DNA of 64,000 nt from Liolophura sinensis (GCF_032854445.1 NC_088295.1:95969805-96033804), one strand, 5' to 3'. Shown: positions 21,863 to 35,330, counted from the stretch's first letter. A program made the numbers and translations. The notes: a model not told the origin generated them from the sequence alone.

Positions 21863-22911
21863 ACATGTACCACTAGGTACATTCATTCACATTTATGCAA
21901 TTAAATTTTCCAGAAATATCAATATGGATTGGAATGTCTTCTACCTACTTGTATTTGTGCCAGTTGATGATGAACATGTGAGGAAAAGTCACCAATCCAG
22001 TAAAACATGAAGTAAATATAAAAAACGAATTTAAGAGATTATACACATGTATGTGCCTGTCTTCATGGAACTTTTTACACTAGTCACAAATGGAATAACA
22101 GTTGCTGCAAGTTCAGCATATTGTTGATATTAAGGTGGTAATTCTCATTTATGTTGAAGACTTACATGTAGCTAGATTTTGTTTGCCCAGTTGGTGTAGA
22201 GAAGACGGCTTTGACCTATTGTGATTAAGTTTTCCCTTGAATTGAGCTCTTATTGCACAAGTACATTTCGTGTCCTTGCCGAGGTCATTTCTCCTGACAT
22301 ATTTGCGTAGTAGTAATCAATGATTACCCACTGTAACCCGGCATCGGGGGTATGTAGAGGACAATTAATCAGGTTGCTGTGTTGAGGCTGGTCATAAGTA
22401 GTGATGCCCTCTCATATGGTACTTGGTCAGACCTATAGAGTTGAAGCATGGCCCAGGATATGTTATGCAGGCTTGTTAGTTCCTGCCAGGTTGTCCAAGT
22501 GAACATTTATCATTTCACCCTAAATGTTTAGCTGTCTGTGTTAGGGCAGTATGCCCTTGATATGCCCTGCTTGGCCTACACAGTGTACATGAGCAGTTTT
22601 GGAGAAAGCTGTCTGAACTGTCTGGGGGAATCATGTTGTAAGGCCGCTGTAATCATGTCATTTGGCCTGTCTGCAACACTTCCTTTTCCTGTTTCCTATG
22701 TTCGTCCATTGCCAGTAGAAGTTGAACTGATTGAGGATTTGCGTGTGAGTGATGGGATAAAATAGCTGATAGAGATTAGCCTAGGGTCTTCACTGAACTC
22801 CCAGGTAACAGCTGTGGCTTGGGAGATGTGGCTCCAGCCAGCTGTAAGGTAATGTGGTCTCATCCGGCTGCTCCACTGACCCCTCCCATTCTAACACCTT
22901 CTATTTGAAAG
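21863..22911. other. Spacer without recognised genes
   Basis: About 1 kb of single-copy sequence. The open frame at 22538-22765 has no recognisable domain and no support. Confidence 0.4.
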
Positions 22912-23155
22912 TGCAAAGGTCATCTTCTACACTCATCTCTCCCCACTAGGCACCTTCCATTAGCTGAGGTCTTGCCTAGTGCCAAGCTCATCTGCTCCAC
23001 TCATCTGGTGTCATTTGACATCTTCCACTTGCTGAGGTCATTGCAAGTGTCAAGGTCATCTGCCCCACTCATCTCTCCCCATGTTACATTGTCCATTAGC
23101 TGAGGTCATGTCTAGTGCCAAGGTCATCTGTCCCACTCATCTCTCCCCTTCTGAC
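22912..23155. repeat. Degenerate ~67-bp tandem repeat
   Basis: Three to four diverged copies marked by AAGGTCATCTGCCCCACTCA and TCTCTCCCC, each followed by TTAGCTGAGGTC. More diverged than neighbouring arrays, so probably older. Confidence 0.8.
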
Positions 23156-23157
23156 AC

Positions 23158-24506
23158 AGTCAGTGTATGTACATGATAGAGCACCAAGTCAATGTGTGTA
23201 CATGATAGAGCACCAAGTCAGTGTGTGTACATGATAGAGCACCAAGTCAGTGTATGTACATGATAGAGCACCAAGTCAGTGTGTGTACATGATAGAGCAC
23301 CAAGTCAGTGTGTGTACATGATAGAGCACCAAGTCAATGTGTGTACATGATAGAGCACCAAGTCAGTGTATACATGATAGAGCACCAAGTCAGTGTGTGT
23401 ACATAATAGAGCACCAAGTCAGTGTATACATGATAGAGCACCAAGTCAGTGTATACATGATAGAGCACCAAGTCAGTGTATACATGATAGAGCACCCAGT
23501 CAGTGTGTGTACATGATAGAGCACCAAGTCAGTGTGTGTACATGATAGAGCACCAAGTCAGTGTATGTACATGATAGAGCACCAAGTCAATGTGTGTACA
23601 TGATAGAGCACCAAGTCAGTGTGTGTACATGATAGAGCACCAAGTCAGTGTGTGTACATGATAGAGCACCAAGTCAGTGTGTGTACATGATAGAGCACCA
23701 AGTCAATGTGTGTACATGATATAGCACCAAGTCAGTGTATACATGATAGAGCACCAAGTCAGTGTGTGTACATAATAGAGCACCAAGTGAGTGTATACAT
23801 GATAGAGCACCAAGTTAGTGTATACATGATAGAGCACCAAGTCAGTGTATGTACATGATAGAGCACCAAGTTAGTGTGCACATGATAGAGCACCAAGTCA
23901 GTGTGTGTACATTATAGAGCACCAAGTCAATGTGTGTACATGATAGAGCACCAAGTCAATGTGTGTACATGATAGAGCACCAAGTCAGTGTGTGTACATG
24001 ATAGAGCACCAAGTCAGTGTGTGTACATGATAGAGCACCAAGTCAATGTGTGTACATGATAGAGCACCAAGTCAGTGTGTGTACATGATAGAGCACCCAG
24101 TCAGTGTGTGTACATGATAGAGCACCAAGTCAGTGTGTACATAATAGAGCACCAAGTCAATGTGTGTACATGATAGAGCACCAAGTTAGTGTGCACATGA
24201 TAGAGCACCAAGTCAGTGTGTACATGATAGAACACCAAGTTAGTGTGTGTACATGATAAAGCACCAAGTTAGTGTGCACATGATAGAGCACCAAGTCAGT
24301 GTGTACATGATAAAGCACCAAGTCAGTGTGTGTACATGATAGAGCACCAAGTCAGTGTATACATGATAGAGCACCAAGTCAGTGTATACATGATAGAGCA
24401 CCAAGTCAGTGTGTGTACATGATAGAGCACCAAGTCAGTGTGACATGATAGAGCACCAAGTCAGTGTGTGTACATGATAGAGCACCAAGTCAGTGTGTAC
24501 ATGAAT
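23158..24506. repeat. 29-bp minisatellite
   Basis: About 46 copies of a unit containing GTACATGATAGAGCACCAAG followed by TCAGTGTGT. Two length classes alternate: 29 bp with TGTGTGTACAT and 25-27 bp with TGTATACAT or TGTGCACAT, due to slippage in the TG run. Confidence 0.96.
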
Positions 24507-24957
24507 TAGCGAAGCAGGTCCCAGTGTAATTCCACAGTATGGCAGACAATCATCGAATTGGTTTTATAGGGTGTTTCCTTCTGTATTACTAACAAGTAAG
24601 TTTATTGGTTTTAAGCCGATTCATTTCATTTGTTCATGTTTGAAAGAAAATTTTTGTGCATAATCACACTGTGGTGTTATTCAAAATACAGAACAAGAAA
24701 ATAAGAAAATCCCAAGTGGGTCACTGCAGAGACTACCAGTGTCTGTTTGTTTACTTGTATACGTATACTTAATCACTTACACCTGCACAGTCATGTGATA
24801 TTGCATATAGTTTGCCTGTAGCAAAACTAGCACTGAGAATGTGGTAGGACTACTTTACGGTCAGGTCGGGTCAGTCAAAAACAGTAATATGACCATACAG
24901 GTACAAGGTTTGTTCTTACAAGAGGAGTCGTCAGTCATAGTCAATTACAAATCACAT
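24507..24957. other. Short spacer between arrays
   Basis: About 450 bp of AT-rich sequence with no recognised feature. Confidence 0.4.
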
Positions 24958-26148
24958 AGGTATGTACATGTATGCCAGAACAGGGAGCGCAGTACACACA
25001 TAGGTGTATACATGTATGCCAGAACGGCGTGTGCTTTGCACACATAGGTGTATACATGTATGCCAGTACGGCATGTGCAGCACACACATAGGTGTATACA
25101 TGTATGCCAGAACGGCATGTGCAGCACACACCTAGGTTTATACAGGTATGCCAGAACGGCGTGTGCTTTACACACATAGGTGTATACATGTATGCCAGAA
25201 CCGCATGTGCAGCACACACATAGGTGTATACAGGTATGCCAGAACGGCGTGTGCAGTACACACATAGGTGTATACATGTATGCCAGAACGGCATGTGCAG
25301 CACACACATAAGTGTATACATGTATGCCAGAACAGGGAGCGCAGCACACACATAGGTGTATACATGTATGCCAGAACGGCGTGTGCTTTACACACATAGG
25401 TGTATACATGTATGCCAGAACGGCATGTGTTTTACACACATAGGTGTATACAGGTATGCCAGAACGGTGTGTGCAGTACACACATAGGTGTATACATGTA
25501 TGCCAGAACAGCATGTGCAGCACACACATAAGTGTATACATGTATGCCAGAACAGGGAGCGCAGCACACACATAGGTGTATACATGTATGCCAGAACGGC
25601 ATGTGCTTTACACACATAAGTGTATACATGTATGCCAGAACGGCATGTGTTTTACACACATAGGTGTATACAGGTATGCCAAAATGGCGTGTGCTTTACA
25701 CACATAGGTGCATACATGTATGCCAGAACGGCATGTGCTTTACACACATAGGTGTATACATGTATGCCAGAACGGCGTGTGCTTTACACACATAGGTGTA
25801 TACATGTATGCCAGAATGGCGTGTTCTTTACACACATAGGTGTATACATGTATGCCAGAACGGCATGTGCTTTACACACATAGGTGTATACATGTATGCC
25901 AGAACGGCATGTGCTTTACACACATAGGTGTATACATGTATGCCAGAACGGCATGTGCTTTACACACATAGGTGTATACATGTATGCCAGAACGGCGTGT
26001 GCTTTACACACATAGGTGTATACATGTATGCCAGAACGGCATGTGCTTTACACACATAGGTGTATACATGTATGCCAGAAAGGTGTGTGCGGTACACACA
26101 TAGGTGTATACATGTATGCCAGAACGGCATGTGCTTTACACACATAGT
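24958..26148. repeat. 44-bp minisatellite
   Basis: About 27 copies of a 44-bp unit containing CACACATAGGTGTATACATG and TATGCCAGAACGGC. The last block varies among ATGTGCTTTA, GTGTGCAGTA and ATGTGCAGCA. Minus-strand open frames of up to 208 codons are products of the periodicity. Confidence 0.96.
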
Positions 26149-26261
26149 TCACCCTTGGAGATCAGGAATTGTTAGCTCTCAGCAAGCTTCACACTCAATG
26201 TTTTATTATGCAAAAAAACCCTGTGTACTTGCTTAGTTGGTACTTTGAACCACTGAATTTG

Positions 26262-26578
26262 TACATCAACAGCAGAGCTAGCCCATCATCCACTTGTTTG
26301 TACATCAACAGCAGAGCTAGCCCCTCATCCAGTTGTTTGTACATCCACAGCAGAGCTAGCCCCTCATCCACTTGTTTGTACATCAACAGCAGAGCTAGCC
26401 CCTCATCCACTTGTTTGTACATCAACAGCAGAGCTAGCCCATCATCCAGTTGTTTGTACATCCACAGCAGAGCTAGCCCCTCATCCACTTGTTTGTACAT
26501 CAACAGCAGAGCTAGCCCATCATCCAGTTGTTTGTACATCAACAGCAGAGCTAGCCCATCATCCAGTTGTTTGTACTT
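26262..26578. repeat. 39-bp minisatellite
   Basis: Eight copies of a 39-bp unit with TGTTTGTACATCAACAGCAG and AGCTAGCCC. The unit is a multiple of three, so both strands stay open (about 130 and 160 codons); neither looks like a protein. Confidence 0.95.
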
Positions 26579-27371
26579 TACCAACAAGCAGATGTCAGAG
26601 AACGATGTCAGTGTGGTACCTCCATGTGATAAAGATAATGCTGTATCCTAGCTGTATCTGAGTGTTAGCATGAATCTGGTTTGTGGATGACTTCTGTTTG
26701 TTCATTTTGCTTTTTTTTGTTAGTTTTTTTATAGCCATGTACAACTGTCTATGTGAACACACCAGAATACAAACTTGTTCTGACATATCATAATTAATGC
26801 TGGTTAACAAGACTGTCTGTCAAATGTCAAGAAAAAAAAAAACAAGAAATAAAACATCTATGAAAAAGAAAAACTCAGTTTTCAGGTGTATTTCCTCTCA
26901 TGCTTACTTGCTTTTTTACGTCACTGGAATGGTATGGGTAGATATAACCAATGAGCTCATTGTTTATGTAATCTGTCTAGGTGAGATGTGTGGATGGTGG
27001 CTCAGGTGGGTGAGGGGCAGTCTTATCCGCTCACAAGGTGTTAGTACTACTGTGGCTGTGTCGTCACTGTGGGCAGCCAGAGGAGGATAGCCTTTGGCCA
27101 CCTGATAGGGATTTACCAGGCAGTCTGGCTCAGCTGCAGGCTGTGCAGGGTATAAGCTGCTCAACGTTTGTCCACCAGAGTCCTGTTGGGGATGGGGGGA
27201 GGACCAGTGGACCAGATCAGGATTATTCCCCATCCACCCACACTTACGCACACACGCGCACGCACACACACACCCACCATACTGCCTGGTAGTCGACTGA
27301 AACTCACCTCCAGAACTAAACATAAATGGTTAGATATTCCCCTGTTCAGGCAACTATATTTAGGCAGAGAC
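26579..27371. other. Spacer with a short CA tract
   Basis: Single-copy sequence with a dinucleotide-like stretch at 27240-27275 (CACACACGCGCACGCACACA). No gene recognised. Confidence 0.4.
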
Positions 27372-27468
27372 CAGACTCCACAGAGGTGTGCGGTGACCAG
27401 ACACCACAGAGGTGTGCGGTGGCCAGACACCACAGAGGTGTGCGGTGACCAGACACCACAGAGGTGCC
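27372..27468. repeat. 26-bp tandem repeat
   Basis: Four near-identical copies of CACAGAGGTGTGCGGTGACC plus AGACAC. It directly precedes the 69-bp SINE-derived array. Confidence 0.92.
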
Positions 27469-27469
27469 A

Positions 27470-28723
27470 TGTAGGCCCCAGCATTGGTCAGTTGCGACAG
27501 GGTTTTAGTGCTATGCTAGCACACTAACCACTAGGCCATGGAGGCCCCAGCATTGGTGAGATGCTACTGGGTCTTAATGCTGTGATAGCACACTAACCAC
27601 TAGTCATGGAGGCCCCAGCATTGGTGAGATGCTACTGGGTCTTAGTGCTGTGATAGCACACTAACCACTAGGCCATGGAGGCCCCAGCATTGGTGAGATG
27701 CTACTGGGTCTTAGTGCTGTGATAGCACACTAACCACTAGTCATGGAGGCCCCAGCATTGGTGAGATGCTACTGGATCTTAGTACTGTGATAGCACACTA
27801 ACCACTAGGCCATGGAGGCCCCAGCATTGGTGAGATGCTACCGGATCTTAGTGCTGTGATAGCCCACTAATCACTAGGCCATGGAGGCCCCAGCATTGGT
27901 GAGATGCTACTGGATCTTAGTGCTGTGATAGCACACTAATCACTAGGCCATGGAGGCCCCAGTATTGGTGAGATGCTACTGGATCTTAATGCTGTGTTAG
28001 CACACTAACCACTAGGCCATGGAGGCCCCAGCATTGGTGAGATGCTACTGGATCTTAGTGCTGTGATAGCACACTAATCACTAGGCCATGGAGGCCCCAG
28101 CATTGGTGAGATGCTACTGGGTCTTAGTGCTGTGATAGCACACTAATCACTAGGCCATGGAGGCCCCAGCATTGGTGAGATGCTACTGGATCTTAGTGCT
28201 GTGATAGCACACTAACCACTAGGTCATGGAGGCCCCAGCATTGGTGAGATGTTACTGGGTCTTAGTGCTGTGATAGCGCACTAACCACTAGTCATGGAGG
28301 CCCCAGCATTGGTGAGATGCTACTGGGTCTTAGTGCTGTGATAGCACACTAACCACTAGGCCATGGAGGCCCCAGCATTGGTGAGATGCTACTGGATCTT
28401 AGTGCTGTGATAGCACACTAACTACTAGGCCATGGGAGCCCCAGCATTGGTGAGATGCTACTGGGTCTTAATGCTGTGATAGCACACTAACCACTAGGTC
28501 ATGGGAGCCCCAGCATTGGTGAGATGCTACTGGGTCTTAGTGCTGTGATAGCACACTAACCACTAGGTCATGGAGGCCCCAGCATTGGTGAGATGCTACT
28601 AGGTCTTAGTGCTGTGATAGCACACTAACCACTAGTCATGGAGGCCCCAGCATTGGTGAGATGCTACTGGGTCTTGGTGCTGTGATAGCACACTAACCAC
28701 TAGGCTGTGGGGGCCCCAACACT
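27470..28723 (-). repeat. 69-bp minisatellite derived from the SINE tRNA-like head
   Basis: About 18 copies of a 69-bp unit containing GCATTGGTGAGATGCTACTG and ACTAGGCCATGGAGGCCCCA. The unit aligns end to end with the 69 bp at the 5' end of both SINEs (4689-4757 and 6319-6387), sharing GCATTGGTGAGA, CTGGGTC, GCTAACC-like and GGAGGCCCC blocks in order. On the minus strand each unit keeps an A-box-like TGGCCTAGTGGTTAG but stops before the B box. The first copy (from 27475) is the most diverged. Confidence 0.9.
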
Positions 28724-29879
28724 AAGTAATACCAATAAACAGAAAAGTATTTTTTGTTTGGTAAAGAATATTTCATGATATGTGTAAATTGTCCAATGAT
28801 TTTCTGTTCACAAAAATAATAGACCAAAAAAAAAAAAAACAAGATAAAAGAAAGGCAGAGTTGGTAAATTTATGTCAGGTGGATTTTTCTTGTGTGTGAC
28901 AGATTTCCAAACTCTTAAGTGGTGACTGCTGAGAGAAGATATTGTAGGGTTGTCAGCTTAAGTAGGTCAGCCCTCTGACCTATAGCCAAACAGACCACTT
29001 ATCATCTACCTCAGCTCACCTCATTCTCACCAGTCTTACCAGGATTAAATGCTCTCAATGAAACTCGTTAGCCCTGATGAGCAGTATGGCTAGGTAAGGC
29101 ACAACAGTAGTAGTACATTATTGTAGTGAGGTGATTGGAGATGGAGTTGACCTCTAGGGTTAAAGGTCACCTCTGAGGCTAGAGCTACAAGGGTCAGCCA
29201 GTCACACACTGGCCCTGTCTCTCTGTGATATGTGTAACTGGGGGATATGCATGAGTAACCAGTAAGGAGAGAGTATGTGGGTAGGGATTAACTGGCTGCT
29301 CAGCTGTATAAAGGCTGTGTTACTCTTGCTGATTGGATCATTGACCTCCCTACTGAGGAATTGAATTCTGACAACATTGACAGTTTTCTGGCCCACTGAC
29401 TCGGCCTTAAGGCTGCCACTTGAGAGCACTTCCGGAGCCGGTGACTTGTGTTAGAGGTCTTTCTCCAGTCTTATTGAGGCTGAAAAGGGCCATTGTGTGA
29501 GGGCATGTAGGGGATGTTGGTTATATAACCCTAGCATACCAGACAGACCCACATCTGAGGGGAGACTCTGGGCCACCGGAATTGCCAGCCTGTAAAGTAC
29601 CTGTGTCAGGTACGTCCTTAGTGTAGCTGCCATCAGCTTTCCCACAACCACATCAGCAGGATAGTCACAGTTTTAACACAAAGGTAAACTTCTTTGCCTG
29701 CTTAACTTGTTGTTGATACATTTGGCTACTTGTTGATTTATTGATTCAGAAAGTAATGAAAGTAACTGTGGAATAAGCATTTTTCTGTAGTGCGTGTATT
29801 TGTGGGTTTGTCAGTAACAATAGTTGTCCCCCTCAGGTGAGTGTCGTGTGCAGTAGGAATTTTAAACCTATTCCCCAGT
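28724..29879. other. Spacer without recognised genes
   Basis: About 1.15 kb of single-copy sequence with a short A run near 28830. Open frames here are short and without known domains. Confidence 0.4.
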
Positions 29880-31085
29880 GACCATTAAGGCTATGGTTTT
29901 TAGTAGGCCTAATTACCATTATGGATATGGTTTGTAGTAATGACCATTGTGAATATGGTTTGTAGCAATGACCATTATGAATATTGATTGTAGTAATGAC
30001 CATTGTGAATATGGTTTGTAGCAATGACCATTATGAATATTGATTGTAGTAGTGACCATTGTGAATATGGTTTGTAGCAATGACCATTATGAATATGGTG
30101 TGTAGTAATGACCGTTATGAATATTGATTGTAGTGATGACCATTATGAACATGGTTTGTAGTAATGACCATTATGAATATTGATTGTAGTAATGACCATT
30201 GTGAATATGGTTTGTAGCAATGACCATTATGAATATGGTTTGTAGCAATGACCATTATGAATATTGATTGTAGTGATGACCATTATGAACATGGTTTGTA
30301 GTAATGACCATTATGAATATTGATTGTAGTAATGACCATTGTGAATATGGTTTGTAGCAATGACCATTATGAATATGGTGTGTAGTAATGACCATTATGG
30401 ATATGGTTTGTAGTGATGACCATTATGAATATGGTTTGTAGTATTGACCATTATGGATATGGTTTGTAGTAATGAATATGGTTTGCAGTAATGACCATTA
30501 TGAATATGGTTTGTAGTAATGGCCGTTATGAATATGGTTTACAGTAAGGACCATTATGAATATGGTTTGTAGTGATGACCATTATGAATATTGATTGTAG
30601 TGATGACCATTATAAATATGGTTTGTAGTAATGACCATTATGAATATTGATTGTAGTGATGACCATTATGAATATGGTTTTTAGTAATGACCATTATGAA
30701 TATTGATTGTTGTGATGACCATTATGAATATTGATTGTAGTGATGACCATTATGAACATGGTTTGTAGTAATGACCATTATGAATATTGATTGTAGTGAT
30801 GACCATTATGAATATTGATTGTAGTGATGACCATTATGAATATGGTTTGTAGTAATGACCATTATGAATATGGTTTGTAGTAATGACCATTATGAATATG
30901 GTTTGTAGTAATGACCATTATGAATATTGATTGTAGTGATGACCATTATGAATATTGATTGTAGTGATGACATTATGAATATTGATTGTAGTGATGACCA
31001 TTATGAATATTGATTGTAGTGATGACCATTATGAATATGGTTTGTAGTGATGACCATTATGAATATTGATTGTAGAGATGACCAT
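29880..31085. repeat. 28-bp minisatellite
   Basis: About 43 copies alternating between two unit types that share TGACCATTATGAATAT: one ends in GGTTTGTAGTAA, the other in TGATTGTAGTGA. The two types occur in runs and pairs, indicating local higher-order duplication. Confidence 0.95.
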
Positions 31086-31199
31086 CATGATTTATACCTG
31101 TGGACGAATGATATTGTACTGTAGCATAAAGAATTCTCAATACTTTTTCTCCTGTGCATCACCTCAACAGTGCCTAGCACATTGTCAGTCATTCATTGG
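31086..31199. other. Short spacer between two arrays
   Basis: About 110 bp of single-copy sequence separating the 28-bp and 21-bp arrays. Confidence 0.4.
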
Positions 31200-32415
31200 A
31201 ACATGTAATTCACAGGAACACCTTCGTTGTTCACAGGGCCATCTTAGTTCTACACATGGCCATCTTAGTTGTTCACAGGCATTTTCATTGTTCACAGGCA
31301 TTTTCATTGTTCACGGGGCCATCTTAGTTCTTCACAGGGACATCTTAGTTGTTCAAAGTAACATCATAGTTGTTCCTAGGAATGTCTTAGTTGTTTACAG
31401 GAATATCTTAGTTGTCCACAGGGACATCTTAGTTGTTCACAGTAACATCATATTTGTTCCTAGGAATGTCTTATTTGTTTATAGGAACATCTTAGTTGCC
31501 CTCGGGGACATCTTAGTTGTTCACAGGGGCATCTTAGTTGTTCACAGGGGCACGTTAGTTGTTCACAGTAACAGCATAGCTGTTTCTGGGAATGTCTTAG
31601 TTGTTCACAGGAATATCTTAGTTTTTCACAGGGACATGTCAGTTGTTCATGCTGGCATTTTAGTTGTTCACAGGAATATCTTAGTTTTTCACAGGGGCAT
31701 GTTAGTTGTTCACGGGGACATGTTAGTTGTTTACAGGGACATCTTTGTTGTTCACAGTAACATCATAGTTGTTCCTAGGAATGGCTTAGTTGTTTACAGG
31801 AATATCTTAATTGTCCACAGGGACATCTTAGTTGTTCACAGTAACATCATATTTGTTCCTAGGAATGTCTTATTTGTTTATAGGAACATCTTAGTTGCCC
31901 TCGGGAACATCTTAGTTGTTCACAGGGGCATCTTAGTTGTTCACTGGGGCACGTTAGTTGTTCACAGTAACAGCATAGCTGTTTCTGGGAATGTCTTAGT
32001 TGTTCACAGGAATATCTTAATTTTTCACAGGGACATGCTAGTTGTTCACCGGGACATGTTAGTTGTTCACGGGGACATGTTAGTTGTTCACGGGGACATG
32101 TTAGTTGTTCACGGGGGCATTTTAGTTGTTCACAGGACTATCTTAGTTTTTCACCGGGACATGTTAGTTGTTCACGGGGACATGTTAGTTGTTCACGGGG
32201 ACATGTTAGTTGTTCACCAGGACATGTTAGTTGTTCACGGGGGCATTTTAGTTGTTCACTGGGACATGTTAGTTGTTCACGGGGGCATTTTAGTTGTTCA
32301 CAGGAATATCTTAGTTGTTCACAGAAACATCTTAGTTGCCTTCGGGGACATCTGAGTTGTTCACAGGAACATCTTAGTTGCCCTTGGGGACACCTGAGTT
32401 GTTCACAGGAACATT
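31200..32415. repeat. 21-bp minisatellite
   Basis: About 57 copies of ACATCTTAGTTGTTCACAGG plus one G. A roughly 400-bp higher-order block recurs (AACATCATA-TTTGTTCCTAGGAATG near 31445 and again near 31845). The unit length is a multiple of three, giving a 429-codon open frame that repeats a hydrophobic heptapeptide; I regard it as non-coding. Confidence 0.95.
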
Positions 32416-33019
32416 ATAGGTTATTTACTTATACATCACTACTTCACTTTGATCAGTATAACTGCTACTCTTAAGCAGACAGTGGGCTGATGGAGGCGGA
32501 AGTGCACACTGATGACTTCAGTGCAGGGCTGTTACTTGTAGAATAGGAGAGCAATGGGCGGAAGTTTTGTTAGTACTTACTCTTTGACTTGATGCAACCA
32601 TTATAAGCTGCAAGCTGTTTGGTGAAGTCTTTTCTTTAATTGAAGAAAGAAAGAAATACATTTGTCATACATGTGTATACAAGGAGGCTCGATTGGGCTA
32701 GAGGCAGATAGAAAGATCTGGCCAGTTTTTTAATTTCAAACTGTGGCAAGTACAGTGGAGGAAGTGAACAGATACAAGTTGCTAAGACATTGGGATTAAC
32801 ATAAGTGAGAGGCAGATTGAAGTGAAGGTTAGCTTTGATATTCTCCCAAGGTCACCATTGTAAGGTCACCTTGTATTTTAATTCCTGTGTATTTAGGTGA
32901 AAAAAGTGTTGTTTATGGAGTTAAACTGGTTTTACATTTATTAAATAAACTTGAGCTTGCTAACTAAATTATACAAGTTTCTGGTCTGTTAAGGTTTGTA
33001 ACTCTTTGTGAAGATAATC
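32416..33019. other. Spacer without recognised genes
   Basis: About 600 bp of AT-rich single-copy sequence. Confidence 0.4.
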
Positions 33020-35330
33020 AGTGGAGAACTTGTAATATGTTGGTACAGGTGGTAAAGGTGGAGAACTTGTAATATGTTGGTACAGGTGGTAAGGGTGGAA
33101 AACTTGTAATATGTTGATACAGGTAGTAAAGGTGGAAAACTTGTAATATGTTGGTACAGGTGGTAAAGGTGGAGAACTTGTAATATGTTGGCACGGGTGG
33201 TAAAGGTGGAGAAGTTGTAATATGTTGGTATGGGGGGTAAATATGGAGAACATGTAATATGTTGGCACCGGTGGTAAAGGTGGAGAACTTGTAATATGTT
33301 GGTACAGGTGGGAAAGGTGGAAAACTTGTAATATGTTGGCACAGGTGGGAAAGGTGGAAAACTTGCAATATGTTGGCACAGGTGGGAAAGGTGGAGAACT
33401 TGTAATATGTTGGTATGGGGGTTAAGATGGAGAACTTATAATATGTTGGTACGAGGGTCAAGATGGAGAACTTGTAATATGTTGATACAGGTGGGAAAGG
33501 TGGAAAACTTGTAATATGTTGGTACAAGTGGTAAAGGTGGAGAACTTGTAATATGTTGGCACAGGTGAAAAAGGTGGAGAACTTGTAATGTGTTGGTACG
33601 GGCGTTAAGATGGAGAACTTGTAATATGTTGGTACAGGTGGTAAAGGTGGAGAACTTGTAATATGTTGGTACAGGTGATAAAGGTGGGGAACTTGTAATA
33701 TGTTGGCACAGGTGGTAAAGTTGGAGAATTTGTAATATGTTGATACAGGTGATAAAGGTGGGGAACTTGTAATATGTTGGTACAGGTGGTAAAGGTGGAG
33801 AACTTGTAATATGTTGGTACAGGTGATAAAGGTGGGGAACTTGTAATATGTTGGCACAGGTGGTAAAGGTGGAGAATTTGTAATATGTTGATACAGGTGA
33901 TAAAGGTGGGGAACTTGTAATATGTTAGTACAGGTGGTAAAGGTGGAGAACTTGTAATATGTTGGTACAGGTGATAAAGGTGGAGAACTTGTAATATGTT
34001 GGCACAGGTGGTAAAGGTGGAGAATTTGTAATATGTTGATACAGGTGATAAAGGTGGGGAACTTGTAATATGTTGGTACAGGTGGTAAAGGTGGAGAACT
34101 TGTAATATGTTGGTACAGGTGATAAAGGTGGTGAACTTGTAATATGTTAGCACAGGTGGTAAAGGTGGAAAACTTGTAATATGTTGGCACAGGTGGTAAA
34201 GGTGGAGAATTTGTAATATGTTGATACAGGTGATAAAGGTGGGGAACTTGTAATATGTTGGTGCAGTTGGTAAAGGTGGAGAATTTGTAATATGTTGGTA
34301 CAGGTGGTAAAGGTGGAGAACTTGTAATATGTTGGCACAGGTGGTAAAGGTGGAAAACTTGTAATATGTTGGCACAGGTGGTAAAGGTGGAGAATTTGTA
34401 ATATGTTGATACAGGTGATAAAGGTGGGGAACTTGTAATATGTTGGTGCAGTTGGTAAAGGTGGAGAATTTGTAATATGTTGGTACAGGTGGTAAAGGTG
34501 GAGAACTTGTAATATGTTGGCACAGGTGGTAAAGGTGGAAAACTTGTAATATATTGGTACGGGGGTTAAGATGGAAAACTTGTAATATGTTGGTACGGGG
34601 GTTAAGATGGAAAACTTGTAATATGTTGGTACGGGGGTTAAGATGGAAGACTTGTAATATGTTGGTAGAGGTGGTAAAGGTGGAAAACTTGTAATATGTT
34701 GGCACAGGTGGAAAAGGTGGAGAACTTGTAATATGTTGGCACAGGTGGTTAAGGTGGAGAACTTGTAATTTGTTGGTATTGGTGGTAAAGGTGGAGAAGT
34801 TGTAATATGTTGGTACAGGTGAAAAAGGTGGAGAACTTGTAATATGTTGGTACAGGTGGTAAAGGTGGAGAACTTGTAATATGTTGGTACAGGTGGTAAA
34901 GGTGGAGAACTTGTAATATATTGGTACGGGGGTTAAGATGGAGAACTTGTAATATGTTAGTACAGGTGGTAAAGGTGGAGAACTTGTAATATGTTGTTAC
35001 AGGTGGTAAAGGTGGAAAACTTGTAATTTGTTGGTATGGGTGGTAAAGGTGGAGAACTTGTAATATGCTGGTACAGGTGGTAAATGTGGAGAACTTATAA
35101 TGTGTTGGTACGGGTGTTAAGATGGAGAACTTGTAATATGTTGGTACAGGTGGTAAAGGTGGTAAAGGTGGAGAACTTGTAATATGTTGGTACAGGTGGT
35201 AAAGGTGGAGAACTTGTAATATGTTGGTACAGGTGGTAAAGGTGGAAAACTTGTAATATGTTGGTAAAGGCAGAGAAGTTGTAATATGTTGGTACGGGGG
35301 TTAAGATGGGGAACTTGTAATATGTTGTAA
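33020..35330. repeat. 37-bp minisatellite
   Basis: About 62 copies of a 37-bp unit containing GAACTTGTAATATGTTGGTA and CAGGTGGTAAAGGTGGA. Higher-order blocks are clear: a run with GGTGATAAAGGTGGGGAA alternating with GGTGGTAAAGGTGGAGAATT spans 33.66-34.5 kb. Variant units with GGGGGTTAAGATGG cluster at 33.4 and 34.55-34.65 kb. Minus-strand open frames of up to 501 codons result from the lack of stops in the unit. Confidence 0.96.

Noticed and set aside
23158-24506. Possible CRISPR array (regular 29-bp repeats)
   Set aside because: There are no unique spacers; units follow each other directly. The context is animal nuclear DNA without cas genes.
24945-25571. 208-codon cysteine- and histidine-rich minus-strand ORF
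   Set aside because: Generated by the 44-bp array; the regular C and H spacing reflects the repeat and not a zinc-finger protein.
31066-32355. 429-codon ORF with a repeated hydrophobic heptapeptide
   Set aside because: A 21-bp array without stops; no signal peptide or flanking coding sequence. I considered an antifreeze- or silk-like repeat protein and found no support.
33018-34705. 501- and 366-codon minus-strand ORFs
   Set aside because: Products of the 37-bp array; overlapping frames encode the same rotated peptide.
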